Below are positions 19,065 to 28,068 of a stretch of DNA of 64,000 nucleotides, one piece after another; position 1 is the first letter of the stretch, and each line of letters begins with the position of its first letter. This stretch comes from Streptomyces noursei ATCC 11455. Lineage in GTDB: Bacteria > Actinomycetota > Actinomycetes > Streptomycetales > Streptomycetaceae. The stretch is from NCBI RefSeq assembly GCF_001704275.1, contig NZ_CP011533.1:3162001-3226000 (forward strand), in the 5' to 3' direction. A program made the translations under genes and the position numbers. The notes beneath the pieces were generated by a model. That model did not search any database. It saw nothing but the letters and a program-made list of their open reading frames with translations, and was not told the DNA's origin.

Positions 19065-19784
19065 ATGGACAACTCTAGCGGCGTCGGCGTTCTCGACAAG
19101 GCAGCTCTGGTTTTGAGCGCTCTGGAGTCCGGTCCGGCCACCCTCGCCGGGCTGGTCGCGGCGACCGGGCTCGCACGACCCACGGCCCACCGGCTGGCCG
19201 TGGCACTGGAACACCACCGGATGGTGGCGAGGGACATGCAGGGCCGGTTCATCCTGGGCCCACGGCTCTCCGAGCTGGCCGCGGCGGCCGGCGAGGACCG
19301 CCTGCTGGCGACGGCCGGACCGGTGCTCACGCACCTGCGCGACGTGACGGGCGAGAGCGCCCAGCTCTATCGCCGCCAGGGCGACATGCGGATCTGCGTG
19401 GCGGCGGCGGAACGGCTGTCCGGACTGCGGGACACCGTCCCGGTGGGCTCCACGCTGACCATGAAGGCCGGCTCCTCCGCCCAGATCCTGATGGCTTGGG
19501 AGGAGCCGGAGCGGCTGCACCGGGGCCTCCAGGGCGCCCGCTTCACCGCCACCGCGCTGTCCGGCGTACGGCGCCGCGGCTGGGCCCAGTCGATCGGCGA
19601 GCGGGAGCCGGGCGTGGCCTCGGTCTCCGCGCCCGTCCGCGGCCCCTCCAACCGCGTGGTGGCCGCCGTCTCCGTCTCCGGCCCGATCGAGCGCCTGACC
19701 CGCCACCCCGGCCGGATGCACGCCCAGGCCGTCATCGACGCCGCCGCCCGCCTCTCCGAGGGCCTGCGCCGCAACGGCGGCTGA
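19065..19784 (+). CDS. ndgR: IclR-family regulator NdgR
   Basis: 239 residues from ATG 19065; a GTG at 19044 is in frame but lies in the operator. The N-terminal winged helix-turn-helix (LAGLVAATGLARPTAHRLAV, about 28-47) and the C-terminal IclR ligand domain (PVGSTLTMKAGSSAQILMAW; VSAPVRGPSNRVVAAVSVSG) are intact. NdgR orthologues control leucine, other amino-acid and antibiotic genes in Streptomyces and lie divergent from leuCD, as here. No clear ribosome site is visible, so a leaderless transcript is possible. Confidence 0.92.
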   Translation: MDNSSGVGVLDKAALVLSALESGPATLAGLVAATGLARPTAHRLAVALEHHRMVARDMQGRFILGPRLSELAAAAGEDRLLATAGPVLTHLRDVTGESAQLYRRQGDMRICVAAAERLSGLRDTVPVGSTLTMKAGSSAQILMAWEEPERLHRGLQGARFTATALSGVRRRGWAQSIGEREPGVASVSAPVRGPSNRVVAAVSVSGPIERLTRHPGRMHAQAVIDAAARLSEGLRRNGG

Positions 19785-19957
19785 GCCCCGCCGGCCGGCC
19801 CCGCTCCCCCGCGGCGGCCGGCCGGCGCACTCCCCGACGCGCCGCCCCGCTCGCCCAACTGCCCACCCGCCGCGGGCCGCCACCTCCCGCCGCGCACCAA
19901 CCGCCCGGCCGCACAAGGCCGTTGGACACCGACACGAGTTGCCATACGAGAACAGCA

Positions 19958-19990
19958 GAAAGGCCCTCCGCATGATGCGGAGGGCCTTTC
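19958..19990. terminator. Perfect hairpin between ndgR and the tRNA cluster
   Basis: GAAAGGCCCTCCGCAT and its exact complement around a single G, a 16-bp stem; the right end reads CCTTTCTT. It stands 8 bp past the last minus-strand tRNA and can also stop ndgR transcription. Confidence 0.9.
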
Positions 19991-19997
19991 TTCGATG

Positions 19998-20070
19998 TAC
20001 CCCCGACCGGATTCGAACCGGCGCTACCGCCTTGAGAGGGCGGCGTGCTAGGCCGCTACACAACGGGGGC
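19998..20070 (-). tRNA. tRNA-Glu (CTC)
   Basis: 73 nt, starting GCCCCCGTTGTGTAG on the minus strand. Anticodon stem CCGCC/GGCGG closes a CTCTCAA loop with anticodon CTC. T-arm GGTTCGAATCC. CCA is not encoded. Confidence 0.97.
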
Positions 20071-20091
20071 CTTGCAGATGAGCTCTGCGAG

Positions 20092-20163
20092 CTGGCCTAC
20101 CTGGACTCGAACCAAGACTAACTGAACCAGAATCAGTCGTGCTGCCAATTACACCATAGGCCA
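20092..20163 (-). tRNA. tRNA-Gln (CTG)
   Basis: 72 nt, starting TGGCCTATGGTGTAATTGG. Anticodon loop TTCTGGT with anticodon CTG, acceptor TGGCCTA/TAGGCCA, discriminator G. CCA not encoded. Confidence 0.97.
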
Positions 20164-20179
20164 TGGTGGTGTAGACCAG

Positions 20180-20252
20180 TACCCCCGACCGGATTCGAAC
20201 CGGCGCTACCGCCTTGAGAGGGCGGCGTGCTAGGCCGCTACACAACGGGGGC
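20180..20252 (-). tRNA. tRNA-Glu (CTC), second copy
   Basis: Identical 73-nt sequence to the tRNA-Glu at 19998-20070. Confidence 0.97.
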
Positions 20253-20314
20253 CCTAGCGATCCTGCGTGAGTGACAGTGGGTGCGACCCGGACTGCCTCC
20301 CCGAGAAGGATCTG

Positions 20315-20387
20315 TACCCCCGACCGGATTCGAACCGGCGCTACCGCCTTGAGAGGGCGGCGTGCTAGGCCGCTACACAACGGGGGC
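20315..20387 (-). tRNA. tRNA-Glu (CTC), third copy
   Basis: Identical to the other two tRNA-Glu genes. With the tRNA-Gln just upstream it forms a unit repeated at 19998-20163, including the 21-bp spacer. Confidence 0.97.
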
Positions 20388-20408
20388 CTTGCAGATGAGC
20401 TCTGCGAG

Positions 20409-20480
20409 CTGGCCTACCTGGACTCGAACCAAGACTAACTGAACCAGAATCAGTCGTGCTGCCAATTACACCATAGGCCA
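20409..20480 (-). tRNA. tRNA-Gln (CTG), second copy
   Basis: Identical to the tRNA-Gln at 20092-20163. First gene of the minus-strand cluster, transcribed Gln-Glu-Glu-Gln-Glu. The promoter should lie in 20481-20570. Confidence 0.97.
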
Positions 20481-20570
20481 TCAAAGTGCAACCCCCAGTG
20501 GGGGGCCTTGCCTTGATCTGCGCTTTCCGGTCCGGGCCTTTCGGCCCTCTCGGGCGGCGCAGGAAGAACA

Positions 20571-21296
20571 TTACCTGATCGCGGAGGGTGCTCCAAAACC
20601 GATAACCCCGCGCACCAACTCGGGGAGCTCGGCCAGCCCTCGGATCCGGCGCACCCCCGGCGGCGGCTGCTCCTCGGCACCCGCGCGATCCAGCCACACG
20701 GCCGCCAGGCCGGCGTCCCGGGCACCCAGGCCGTCGACGTCGAGACGGTCACCCACGTAGAGCACCTCGGTCGGTGGCAGCCCGAGGGACGCACAGGCTC
20801 CCAGGAAGGCCTCCGGGGCGGGCTTGGCGTATCCCAGGCCGTCGGCGCACAGCACCGCCTCGAAGTGGTCCCGGATGCCCAGGGTGGTCAGCTTGCGCTC
20901 CTGGTTGGCGGTGGAGGAGTTCGAGAGCACCGCCTGGCGCACCAGGGGGGCCAGTGCCTCCAGGGTCGGCGCGGAGTCCGGGAAGAGCTCCCAGGACGCC
21001 TCGTAGTGGGCGACGTAGCGGGCGAACCAGGCGTCCGCCTCCGTGTCGCTCAGCGGGGCGCCCAGGAACGTCCGGGCGCGGGCCCTGCGGTGCTCCAGGA
21101 AGCCCAGCTCGCCCGCGAGGAACCGGGCGAACTCGGTCTCCATCGCGTGCCGCCAGCGGGCCAGCGCCGCCGCCTCGCCGCCGTACGCGGCCAGCAGCCC
21201 CTCGGCCCGCAGGTGGCGCAGCACGCCGGCGCGGTCGGAGCCGGTGTAGTCGAAGAGGGTGTCGTCGATGTCCCAGAGGACGGCATGGAGGGGCAT
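20571..21296 (-). CDS. HAD-superfamily hydrolase
   Basis: 241 residues. HAD motifs in order: motif I DIDDTLFDYT (residues 9-18), motif II LSNSSTANQE, motif III lysine in GYAKPAPEAF and motif IV VGDRLDVDGLGARDAG. The helical cap between motifs I and II suits a small phosphorylated substrate (subfamily IA). The substrate cannot be told from sequence. It lies between gltX and the tRNA cluster on the same strand. Confidence 0.9.
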   Translation of the reverse strand: MPLHAVLWDIDDTLFDYTGSDRAGVLRHLRAEGLLAAYGGEAAALARWRHAMETEFARFLAGELGFLEHRRARARTFLGAPLSDTEADAWFARYVAHYEASWELFPDSAPTLEALAPLVRQAVLSNSSTANQERKLTTLGIRDHFEAVLCADGLGYAKPAPEAFLGACASLGLPPTEVLYVGDRLDVDGLGARDAGLAAVWLDRAGAEEQPPPGVRRIRGLAELPELVRGVIGFGAPSAIR

Positions 21297-21332
21297 GCCG
21301 GGAATCTAACGGGCGGTGGGCGGGAAAGGGGG

Positions 21333-21364
21333 CGGGCCCGGAAGCGGGGTCGCTTCCGGGCCCG
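21333..21364 (-). terminator. gltX: gltX terminator
   Basis: CGGGCCCGGAAGCG and CGCTTCCGGGCCCG, a perfect 14-bp stem with GGGT loop, 22 bp after the gltX stop. Confidence 0.88.
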
Positions 21365-21386
21365 GGGTCCCTCGGGTGCGGTCGGG

Positions 21387-22877
21387 TCAGGCGGTCAGCT
21401 TGGCCAGGGCCGCGTCGATGCGGGCGAGGGTGCGCTCCTTGCCGAGGATCTCCAGGGACTCGAAGAGGGGGAGACCGACGGTGCGGCCGGTGACGGCCAC
21501 CCGGACCGGGGCCTGGGCCTTGCCGAGCTTGAGGCCGTGCTGCTCGCCGGCGGCGAGGACGGCCTGCTTGAGGGGCTCGGGGCCGGCGGTCCAGTCCGCG
21601 GACTCCAGGTTGGCGCGGGCGGTGGTGAGCAGGGCCACCGGGTCGCCCTTCATGGCCTTGGTCCAGGACGCCTCGTCGTCGACCGGCTCGGTGCGGAAGA
21701 GGAAGTCGACGTTGGCGGTGATCTCGGAGAGGACGGTCAGGCGGGTCTGGGCGTGCGGGGCGATCGCCTGCCACGCGGCCTGGTCGAAGTCCGCGGGCTC
21801 CCAGTTGGCGAAGGGGGCCTTCAGCCAGGGCTCGCAGGCCGCGGTGAAGTCCTTCACGTCGAGCCGGCGGATGTGCTCGGCGTTGATCGCCTCGGCCTTC
21901 TTGAGGTCGAAGCGGGCCGGGTTGGCGTTGACGTCCGCGATGTCGAACTTCTCGATCATCTCGGGGATGGTGAAGATGTCCTGGTCCGCGGAGAACGACC
22001 AGCCCAGCAGGGACAGGTAGTTCAGCAGGCCCTCGGGGAGGAAGCCGCGCTCCCGGTAGAGGTTGAGGTTGGCCTGGGGGTCGCGCTTGGAGAGCTTCTT
22101 GTTGCCCTCGCCCATGACGTAGGGCAGGTGGCCGAACTCGGGGACGGCCGAGGCGATGCCCAGCTCGATCAGGGCCCGGTAGAGGGCGATCTGGCGGGGG
22201 GTGGAGGAGAGCAGGTCCTCGCCGCGCAGGACGTGGGTGATGCCCATCAGGGCGTCGTCGACCGGGTTGACGAGGGTGTAGAGCGGGGCCCCGTTGGCGC
22301 GGACGATGCCGTAGTCCGGGACGTTCTCCGGGGTGAAGGTCAGTTCGCCGCGGACCAGGTCGGTGAAGGCGATGGGCGCGTCGGGCATCCGGAAGCGGAC
22401 GATCGAGGCGCGGCCCTCGGCCTCGTAGGCGGCCTTCTGCTCGGCGGTCAGCTCGCGGCAGGTGCCGTCGTAACCGGAGGGCTTGCCGGCCTTGCGGGCG
22501 GCCTCGCGGCGGGCGTCGAGCTCTTCGGTGGTGCAGTAGCAGTGGTAGGCGTGGCCGGCGGCGAGCAGCTTCTCGGCGACGTCCTTGTAGCGGTCCATCC
22601 GCTGCGACTGGCGGTAGGGGGCGTGCGGGCCGCCGACCTCGGGGCCCTCGTCCCAGTCGAAGCCGAGCCAGTGGAACGAGTCCAGCAGCTGGTTGTAGGA
22701 CTCCTCGGAGTCGCGGGCCGCGTCGGTGTCCTCGATGCGGAAGACCAGCTGGCCGCCGGTGTGCCGGGCGTAGGCCCAGTTGAACAGGGCGGTACGGACC
22801 AGGCCGACGTGCGGGTTGCCGGTCGGGGAGGGACAGAAACGTACGCGGACGGGGGTTCCGGGGGTCGCGTTAGCCAC
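21387..22877 (-). CDS. gltX: glutamyl-tRNA synthetase
   Basis: 496 residues, class I synthetase. The HIGH-type signature is [20 protein letters not shown] near residue 18 and the KMSKS-type is [11 protein letters not shown] near 250. A Cys/His-containing insert ([13 protein letters not shown]) follows the catalytic fold. In actinobacteria lacking GlnRS this enzyme is non-discriminating and also charges tRNA-Gln with Glu, later amidated by GatCAB; both substrate tRNAs are encoded ~1-2.5 kb away. Its start overlaps the FAH-family stop by 8 bp. Confidence 0.97.
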   Translation of the reverse strand: MANATPGTPVRVRFCPSPTGNPHVGLVRTALFNWAYARHTGGQLVFRIEDTDAARDSEESYNQLLDSFHWLGFDWDEGPEVGGPHAPYRQSQRMDRYKDVAEKLLAAGHAYHCYCTTEELDARREAARKAGKPSGYDGTCRELTAEQKAAYEAEGRASIVRFRMPDAPIAFTDLVRGELTFTPENVPDYGIVRANGAPLYTLVNPVDDALMGITHVLRGEDLLSSTPRQIALYRALIELGIASAVPEFGHLPYVMGEGNKKLSKRDPQANLNLYRERGFLPEGLLNYLSLLGWSFSADQDIFTIPEMIEKFDIADVNANPARFDLKKAEAINAEHIRRLDVKDFTAACEPWLKAPFANWEPADFDQAAWQAIAPHAQTRLTVLSEITANVDFLFRTEPVDDEASWTKAMKGDPVALLTTARANLESADWTAGPEPLKQAVLAAGEQHGLKLGKAQAPVRVAVTGRTVGLPLFESLEILGKERTLARIDAALAKLTA

Positions 22878-23631
22878 GCTTGATCACCTTGTTGGTGAGA
22901 GTGCCGATGCCTTCGATGGTGACGGCGACCACGTCGCCGACGTTGAGCGGGCCGACCCCGGCCGGGGTGCCCGTGAGGACGACGTCGCCGGGGAGCAGCG
23001 TCATCGCCTCGGTGATGTGGACGATCAGGTCCTCGATCGGGCGGACCATCTCGCTGGTGCGGCCGAGCTGGCGCTGTTCGCCGTTGACCGTGCACTGGAT
23101 GGTGAGGTCGCTCGGGTCGAGGTCCGTCTCGATCCAGGGGCCCAGGGGGCAGGAGCTGTCGAAGCCCTTGGCCCGGGCCCACTGCTTCTCGCGGCGCTGG
23201 ACGTCACGCGCGGTGACGTCGTTGGCGCAGGTGTAGCCGAGGATGACGTCCTTGACCCGCTCGCGGGGCACCTCGCGGCACATCCGGCCGATGACGACGG
23301 CCAGCTCCGCTTCGTGGTGCAGCTCCTGGGAGAAGGAGGGGTAGGTGATGGGGTCGCCGGACCCGATCACCGACGTCGACGGTTTGAAGAAGGTGACCGG
23401 CGTGTCCGGGACCTCGTTGCCCAGTTCGGCGGCGTGCTCGGCGTAGTTGCGGCCGATCGCCACGACCTTGTTGGGGAGGACCGGCGGCAACAGCCGCACC
23501 TTGTCGAGGGGGACCTTTTGGCCCGAGCGCTCGAATTCCGCGAACGGATGCCCCTTGATGACGTCGAGTTCGTCTCCTTCGAGGACACCGAAGCCGACGT
23601 TGCCGTCGATGGAGAATCTGGCGATGCGCAC
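22870..23631 (-). CDS. Fumarylacetoacetate hydrolase-family protein
   Basis: 253 residues from the GTG before [20 protein letters not shown]; an in-frame GTG at 23673 would add 14 residues. FAH-fold features: [26 protein letters not shown], metal-binding Glu residues in [11 protein letters not shown] and Asp in [11 protein letters not shown], then [14 protein letters not shown]. Relatives are oxaloacetate decarboxylases, acylpyruvases or 2-hydroxyhepta-2,4-diene-1,7-dioate isomerases; the substrate is not evident. Coupled to gltX by overlap. Confidence 0.9.
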   Translation of the reverse strand: MRIARFSIDGNVGFGVLEGDELDVIKGHPFAEFERSGQKVPLDKVRLLPPVLPNKVVAIGRNYAEHAAELGNEVPDTPVTFFKPSTSVIGSGDPITYPSFSQELHHEAELAVVIGRMCREVPRERVKDVILGYTCANDVTARDVQRREKQWARAKGFDSSCPLGPWIETDLDPSDLTIQCTVNGEQRQLGRTSEMVRPIEDLIVHITEAMTLLPGDVVLTGTPAGVGPLNVGDVVAVTIEGIGTLTNKVIKRG

Positions 23632-23712
23632 GGGTTGCCGCTGCCCCTCATGATCATTGGCCGGAGTTGACACTCCAGGCTATCGCGGGGGCCTGCGCGC
23701 ATCGCCGTCCGT

Positions 23713-23898
23713 TCAGGCCGTGACGTCCTGCTTCGGCAGGTCGTTCAGGACGGTGCGGCGGGGATTGGCGGTCTGGCGGGGCAGGTCGACGGTGTGCTCC
23801 GGGGCCTCCAGGGTGCCGAGCTCCTCGGCGTCCTCCAGGTGGGCCAGGGTGGTGCGCCGCGGGTTGGCTATGTTGCGGAACATCATCGTCGTCTTCAC
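23713..23898 (-). CDS. 61-aa protein with duplicated ANPRRT motif
   Basis: Starts at GTG 23898 with GAGG nine bases upstream. The sequence opens MKTTMMFRNI. The motif ANPRRTTL occurs at residues 11-18 and ANPRRTVL at 44-51, separated by an acidic middle (LEDAEELGTLEAPEH). No membrane segment or Cys. It does not match a family I recognise. The bipartite, charged layout could be a peptide adaptor or a modified-peptide precursor, but no modification enzymes are adjacent. It lies between the FAH gene and conservon 1. Confidence 0.6.
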   Translation of the reverse strand: MKTTMMFRNIANPRRTTLAHLEDAEELGTLEAPEHTVDLPRQTANPRRTVLNDLPKQDVTA

Positions 23899-23961
23899 TG
23901 CGGTATGCCTCGCGTCTGGTCGGGAAGAGTTGCCGAACGTTGCATTTCTGCGCGTTGTCGT

Positions 23962-23979
23962 TTTACGCAACTGTGTAAA
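23962..23979. promoter_or_regulatory. Inverted repeat upstream of the 61-aa gene
   Basis: TTTACGCA-AC-TGTGTAAA: 8-bp arms with one mismatch, 64 bp before the GTG of the small gene. Possible operator; protein unknown. Confidence 0.4.
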
Positions 23980-24209
23980 GCGTCAGGCTAAGCGCGCTAT
24001 TCCCTGCGGATCAGCGGGAAAGTCGGCGATCTTCCTGTGAGTTTCCTCACGAAGGGTGTGACATATGCCGCATTTCCCTTGATCAACATCCATGGTCGAA
24101 ACGGACATTGCCGGATTGAACCGCATGTTCCGCTCCTGATCACCGCACCTGGGACAAGGGGCGAGGGTGGGCGACTCGCGGGTAAAAGTCCGGAATCATG
24201 CGGGCCGTC

Positions 24210-24239
24210 TTCAACCGGTCGTAACGCATTCCGTACATT
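24210..24239 (+). promoter_or_regulatory. Candidate promoter of conservon 1
   Basis: TTCAAC at 24210-24215, 18-bp spacer, TACATT at 24234-24239, about 250 bp before the cvnA1 GTG. Housekeeping-sigma-like by eye only. Confidence 0.35.
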
Positions 24240-24495
24240 GCGTCACCCATGTCACGGTGACCGGCTCCGCTCTTGTTGGAGATCCGGCACTGTGCTGGAA
24301 TTCCACGGACCGCCGCACTTTTCGCCGGCGCGCAGAGGCGCGAAGGAGCGCCGCGCGGTGGTGCCGCTCCCTCTGCCAGAGGGGATGGCCCGCCGGTCAT
24401 CACGACCGCCACGGGGGACTTCGCGGTCCCCCTTCGACTCGACACCGTCCCGCCGTTGGCGCGGTGGGACGCCTGGTCCAGAGGTTGCGACGCTA

Positions 24496-27400
24496 GTGCA
24501 GGGACGTTTCAAGAGGGATGGCAACGCTGCGGCGGACCCGGAGCTGCGCGGCGGCACAGACCGCGGCCAGACTCCGGGTGATGACGCCGCGGACGGCGGC
24601 AAGCCCAAGAACAGCCCCAGCGGGCCCGGCAGTCGAATAGCGCTGCGCAACTGGCGCATCAGCACCCGGCTCGTCTCGCTGCTCGCGCTCCCCGTCGTCG
24701 CGGCGACGACCCTGGGCGCCCTGCGCGTCAACACCGAGCTGGACAACATCGACCAGCTCGACAAGATGCAGCTGCTCACCGAGATGACCCGGCAGGCCAC
24801 CGAGCTCGCCGACGCCCTCCAGGTCGAGCGCGACAAGTCGGCCGGCCCGCTGGCCGGTACCGGCAACGTCAAGGACGACGCCAGTGTGGTGGCCCCGCGC
24901 GAGGCCACCGACCGCGCCAAGGTCTCCTTCAACCAGGCCACCGGCGACATCAAGCCCGACGACGCCACCATGGCCGGCGTCCGGGCGACCGTCCTGGAGA
25001 TCGGCCGCCAGCTCAACACCCTCAACGAGATCCGCGCCAACGCCTACAAGGACGACAACAACGTCGCGCGGACCGTCACCGACTACAACCAGCTGATCGC
25101 CTCCCTGCTGGACCTCTCGCAGGACATGGCGCAGGCCACCAGCAACCCGGAGATGATCCGCAGCACCCGTGCCCTGGCGGCGTTCTCGTCGGCCAAGGAG
25201 TACGCGTCGATCCAGCGCGCCCTGGTCAGTGCCGGTCTGGCACACTCGGGCGGCCCGCAGCTCTCCGCCAACGACCGGCAGGCCGGCCGCAGCGCCGAGG
25301 ACAACGAGAAGGCCGCCCGGGACCGCTTCTCGCAGATCTACAGCGGCAACGCCGGTGCCCTCACCCGCGGTCTGGACGGCAACAACGACGAGATCAAGGC
25401 CGCGTACGCGTTCGCGCACCGGGCCTTCGCCAGCACGAACGGCATCCGCAGCCAGGAGTACAAGTACCTGGACTGGTACGACTCCGACACCGTCAAGATC
25501 GACGAGATGTCGCGGATCGAGACCTCGCTGCTGTCCGAGATGGAGCAGAAGTCCCGCGAGCTGCGCAACGCCGCGACCCAGGACGCGATCCTCAACGGCG
25601 CGGTGATCCTGCTGGTCCTCGGCGTCTCGCTGGTCGGCGCGTTCGTCGTGGCCCGCTCCATGGTCCGCTCGCTGCGCCGGCTCCAGGACACCGCGCAGAA
25701 GGTCGCCCAGGACCGACTGCCCGAGCTGGTCAAGCAGCTGTCCGAGTCCGACCCGCAGGACGTGGACACCTCCGTCGAGTCGGTCGGTGTGCACAGCCGG
25801 GACGAGATCGGCCGGGTGGCCGCGGCGTTCGACGACGTCCACCGCGAGGCGGTCCGGCTGGCGTCCGAGCAGGCGCTGCTGCGGGGCAACGTCAACGCGA
25901 TGTTCACCAACCTCTCGCGCCGCTCCCAGGGCCTGATCCAGCGTCAGCTCTCGCTGATCTCCGAACTGGAGTCCCGTGAGGCCGACCCGGACCAGCTCTC
26001 CTCGCTCTTCAAGCTCGACCACCTCGCCACCCGCATGCGCCGTAACGGCGAGAACCTCCTCGTCCTCGCGGGTGAGGAGCCGGGCCGCCGGTGGACCCGT
26101 CCGGTGCCGCTGGTCGACGTCCTGCGGGCCGCCGCCTCCGAGGTGGAGCAGTACGAGCGGATCGAGCTGAACGCGGTCCCGCAGACCGAGGTCGCCGGCC
26201 GGGTCGTCAACGACCTCGTGCACCTGCTCGCCGAGCTGCTGGAGAACGCGACCTCGTTCTCCTCGCCGCAGACCAAGGTCAAGGTGACCGGCCACGCGCT
26301 GCCCGACGGCCGCGTCCTGGTCGAGATCCACGACACCGGCATCGGCCTCTCCCCCGAGGACCTGTCGGCGATCAACGAGCGGCTGGCCAGCCCGCCGACC
26401 GTGGACGTCTCGGTGTCCCGGCGGATGGGTCTGTTCGTGGTCGGCCGGCTGTCCCTGCGGCACGGCATCCGCATCCAGCTCCGGCCGTCCGACTCCGGCG
26501 GCACCACCGCACTGGTCATGCTGCCGGTCGACGTCGCCCAGGGCGGCAAGAAGCCGGCGCCCAGCACCGCCAAGAGCCCCGGCGAGGGCGGCGGCGCACC
26601 CAGCAGCCGGCTGGCCGGGCTGCAGCCGCGCGGCCAGGTCGGCTCCGGCCCCGGCGGGCGGCCCGCGCTGCCCGGCCGCGGTGGCCAGGGCGGCGCCCCG
26701 AACGCCTTCGGCTCGCCGGCTCCCGGCGGCCGCACCGCACCGTCCGCGCCCGGTCCGGGCGGTGACGCCGCCGGGGCGCGGCCCGCACTGCCGGTCCGTG
26801 GCGCGGAGGCGGGCCGCGGTGCCGAGGACGGCCGCACCCCGACCGTGGCGCCGCCCGCCGGCCTGCCCGGACGCGAGGAGCGGCCGCAGCTGCCGACCCG
26901 GAACGCGGCGGCCGAACTGCCGGGCGGCGGGGCCGGAGCGGCTCCCGCGGACGCCGGGCGGACGGGCGACGCGCCCCTGGGCGTGCGCCGGGACCGCGGC
27001 TCCGACGACGACTGGCCGATGACGCCCCGCGAGGCGCAGGACCGGCCGCGGGGCCACGAGGAGCCGGAGACCACCGGCACCTTCCAGCGGCCCGCGCCGG
27101 CCGCCGGCCCCGGTGACACCTCCGCGTTCGCCCGGCCCGGCTTCGGCGGGCCGCGGCCCGGCGCGGGTCGGGACGGCGCGGGTCGGGGCGGTGCGGGTCG
27201 GGGCGGTGCCCCGGCCGCGGACCGCGAGCCGACCTGGGCGGCCGCCGGACCCGGCGACACCGGGCAGTTCCCGCAGCCGGACGCCGACACCGGGCACTTC
27301 GAGACCACCGGGCAGTTCCCCCGGCCGGACGCCGACACCGGACCGTTCGAGACCACCGGACAGTTCCCGCGGCCCGACGCCGACACCGAACCGTTCGAGA

Positions 27401-28068
27401 CCACCGGACAGTTCCCGCGCCCCGCGACCGGGCGCGCGGAGCCGGCCGGGCAGGTCCGGCAGCCGGACGCCGGACGGGCCCCGGCGGGCCAGGACCCGCT
27501 CGGCGACCCGCTGAGCGGTCCGCTCCGCGGCGACCCGCTCGGCACCACGGACGCCCGCCCCGTCGACGACCGCACGCCGATCTTCGACACCATCGAGTCC
27601 AACTGGTTCAACACTCCGGCGGCGGCCGCCGCCGGTGTGCCGCCGCTGCCGCGCCGCGACGGTGGCCAGGACGGCGCCGCGCCGGGTGACACGCCCGCCG
27701 GCGGCGTGCCGGCCGCCGGTGCGCCGGCGGGCGGTGCCGCCCGCGAGGGCGCCCCGGCCGACGCCGGCGCACAGTGGCGGACCTCGCCGAACGACGAGAC
27801 GTGGCGGCAGGCGGAGCAGATCCGCCAGCCGGCCTCGGGCGGGGTCACCACGTCCGGGCTGCCCCGCCGGGTGCCGCGCGCCAATCTCGTCGCCGGCACC
27901 GCGCAGCAGCAGGCCCCGCAGGGCGGTCCGCAGGTCTCCCGCGCGCCCAGCGACGTGCGCGGCCGGCTGACCAATCTCCGCCGGGGCATCCAGCAGGGCC
28001 GGCAGGCCGGGACGTCGTCCACCGGCAACCACGGCATTGTCGATCCCTCTCACCAGCAGGAGCGTTAG
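24496..28068 (+). CDS. cvnA1: Conservon sensor ATPase CvnA (cvn1)
   Basis: 1190 residues from the GTG of VQGRFKRDGNAAADPE. Membrane segment about 58-78, an extracytoplasmic helical domain resembling nitrate/nitrite-sensing NIT domains (LQVERDKSAGPLAG), membrane segment about 365-390, a HAMP-like stretch, then a histidine-kinase-type HATPase_c domain (~570-680: LAELLENATSFSSPQTKVKV, EIHDTGIGLSPED, RRMGLFVVGRLSLRHG). No canonical H-box is obvious. Residues ~690-1190 are a Gly/Pro-rich disordered tail with a 16-residue tandem repeat. Conservons pair this protein with roadblock (B), DUF742 (C) and small GTPase (D) partners in membrane signalling of differentiation. The cvnB1 start follows the stop directly. 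Confidence 0.93.
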   Translation: MQGRFKRDGNAAADPELRGGTDRGQTPGDDAADGGKPKNSPSGPGSRIALRNWRISTRLVSLLALPVVAATTLGALRVNTELDNIDQLDKMQLLTEMTRQATELADALQVERDKSAGPLAGTGNVKDDASVVAPREATDRAKVSFNQATGDIKPDDATMAGVRATVLEIGRQLNTLNEIRANAYKDDNNVARTVTDYNQLIASLLDLSQDMAQATSNPEMIRSTRALAAFSSAKEYASIQRALVSAGLAHSGGPQLSANDRQAGRSAEDNEKAARDRFSQIYSGNAGALTRGLDGNNDEIKAAYAFAHRAFASTNGIRSQEYKYLDWYDSDTVKIDEMSRIETSLLSEMEQKSRELRNAATQDAILNGAVILLVLGVSLVGAFVVARSMVRSLRRLQDTAQKVAQDRLPELVKQLSESDPQDVDTSVESVGVHSRDEIGRVAAAFDDVHREAVRLASEQALLRGNVNAMFTNLSRRSQGLIQRQLSLISELESREADPDQLSSLFKLDHLATRMRRNGENLLVLAGEEPGRRWTRPVPLVDVLRAAASEVEQYERIELNAVPQTEVAGRVVNDLVHLLAELLENATSFSSPQTKVKVTGHALPDGRVLVEIHDTGIGLSPEDLSAINERLASPPTVDVSVSRRMGLFVVGRLSLRHGIRIQLRPSDSGGTTALVMLPVDVAQGGKKPAPSTAKSPGEGGGAPSSRLAGLQPRGQVGSGPGGRPALPGRGGQGGAPNAFGSPAPGGRTAPSAPGPGGDAAGARPALPVRGAEAGRGAEDGRTPTVAPPAGLPGREERPQLPTRNAAAELPGGGAGAAPADAGRTGDAPLGVRRDRGSDDDWPMTPREAQDRPRGHEEPETTGTFQRPAPAAGPGDTSAFARPGFGGPRPGAGRDGAGRGGAGRGGAPAADREPTWAAAGPGDTGQFPQPDADTGHFETTGQFPRPDADTGPFETTGQFPRPDADTEPFETTGQFPRPATGRAEPAGQVRQPDAGRAPAGQDPLGDPLSGPLRGDPLGTTDARPVDDRTPIFDTIESNWFNTPAAAAAGVPPLPRRDGGQDGAAPGDTPAGGVPAAGAPAGGAAREGAPADAGAQWRTSPNDETWRQAEQIRQPASGGVTTSGLPRRVPRANLVAGTAQQQAPQGGPQVSRAPSDVRGRLTNLRRGIQQGRQAGTSSTGNHGIVDPSHQQER
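27259..27432 (+). repeat. 48-bp coding repeat in cvnA1 tail
   Basis: Three units of 16 residues, consensus TGQFPRPDADTGPFET, plus a partial fourth (TGQFPRPATG). Near-identical at the DNA level. Confidence 0.9.

Larger units (their letters stand above)
23899..24495. other. 597-bp gap before conservon 1
   Basis: No credible gene. The first 350 bp are noticeably less GC-rich than the coding regions. It holds a palindrome at 23962-23979, a candidate promoter at 24210-24239 and a GTCACGGTGAC inverted repeat near 24256-24266. Open frames running through it into cvnA1 lack similarity. Confidence 0.6.

Noticed and set aside
19998..20480. Repeated tRNA segments as attachment sites of an integrated element
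   Set aside because: The repeats are whole tRNA genes plus spacer; no integrase or foreign genes lie between them.
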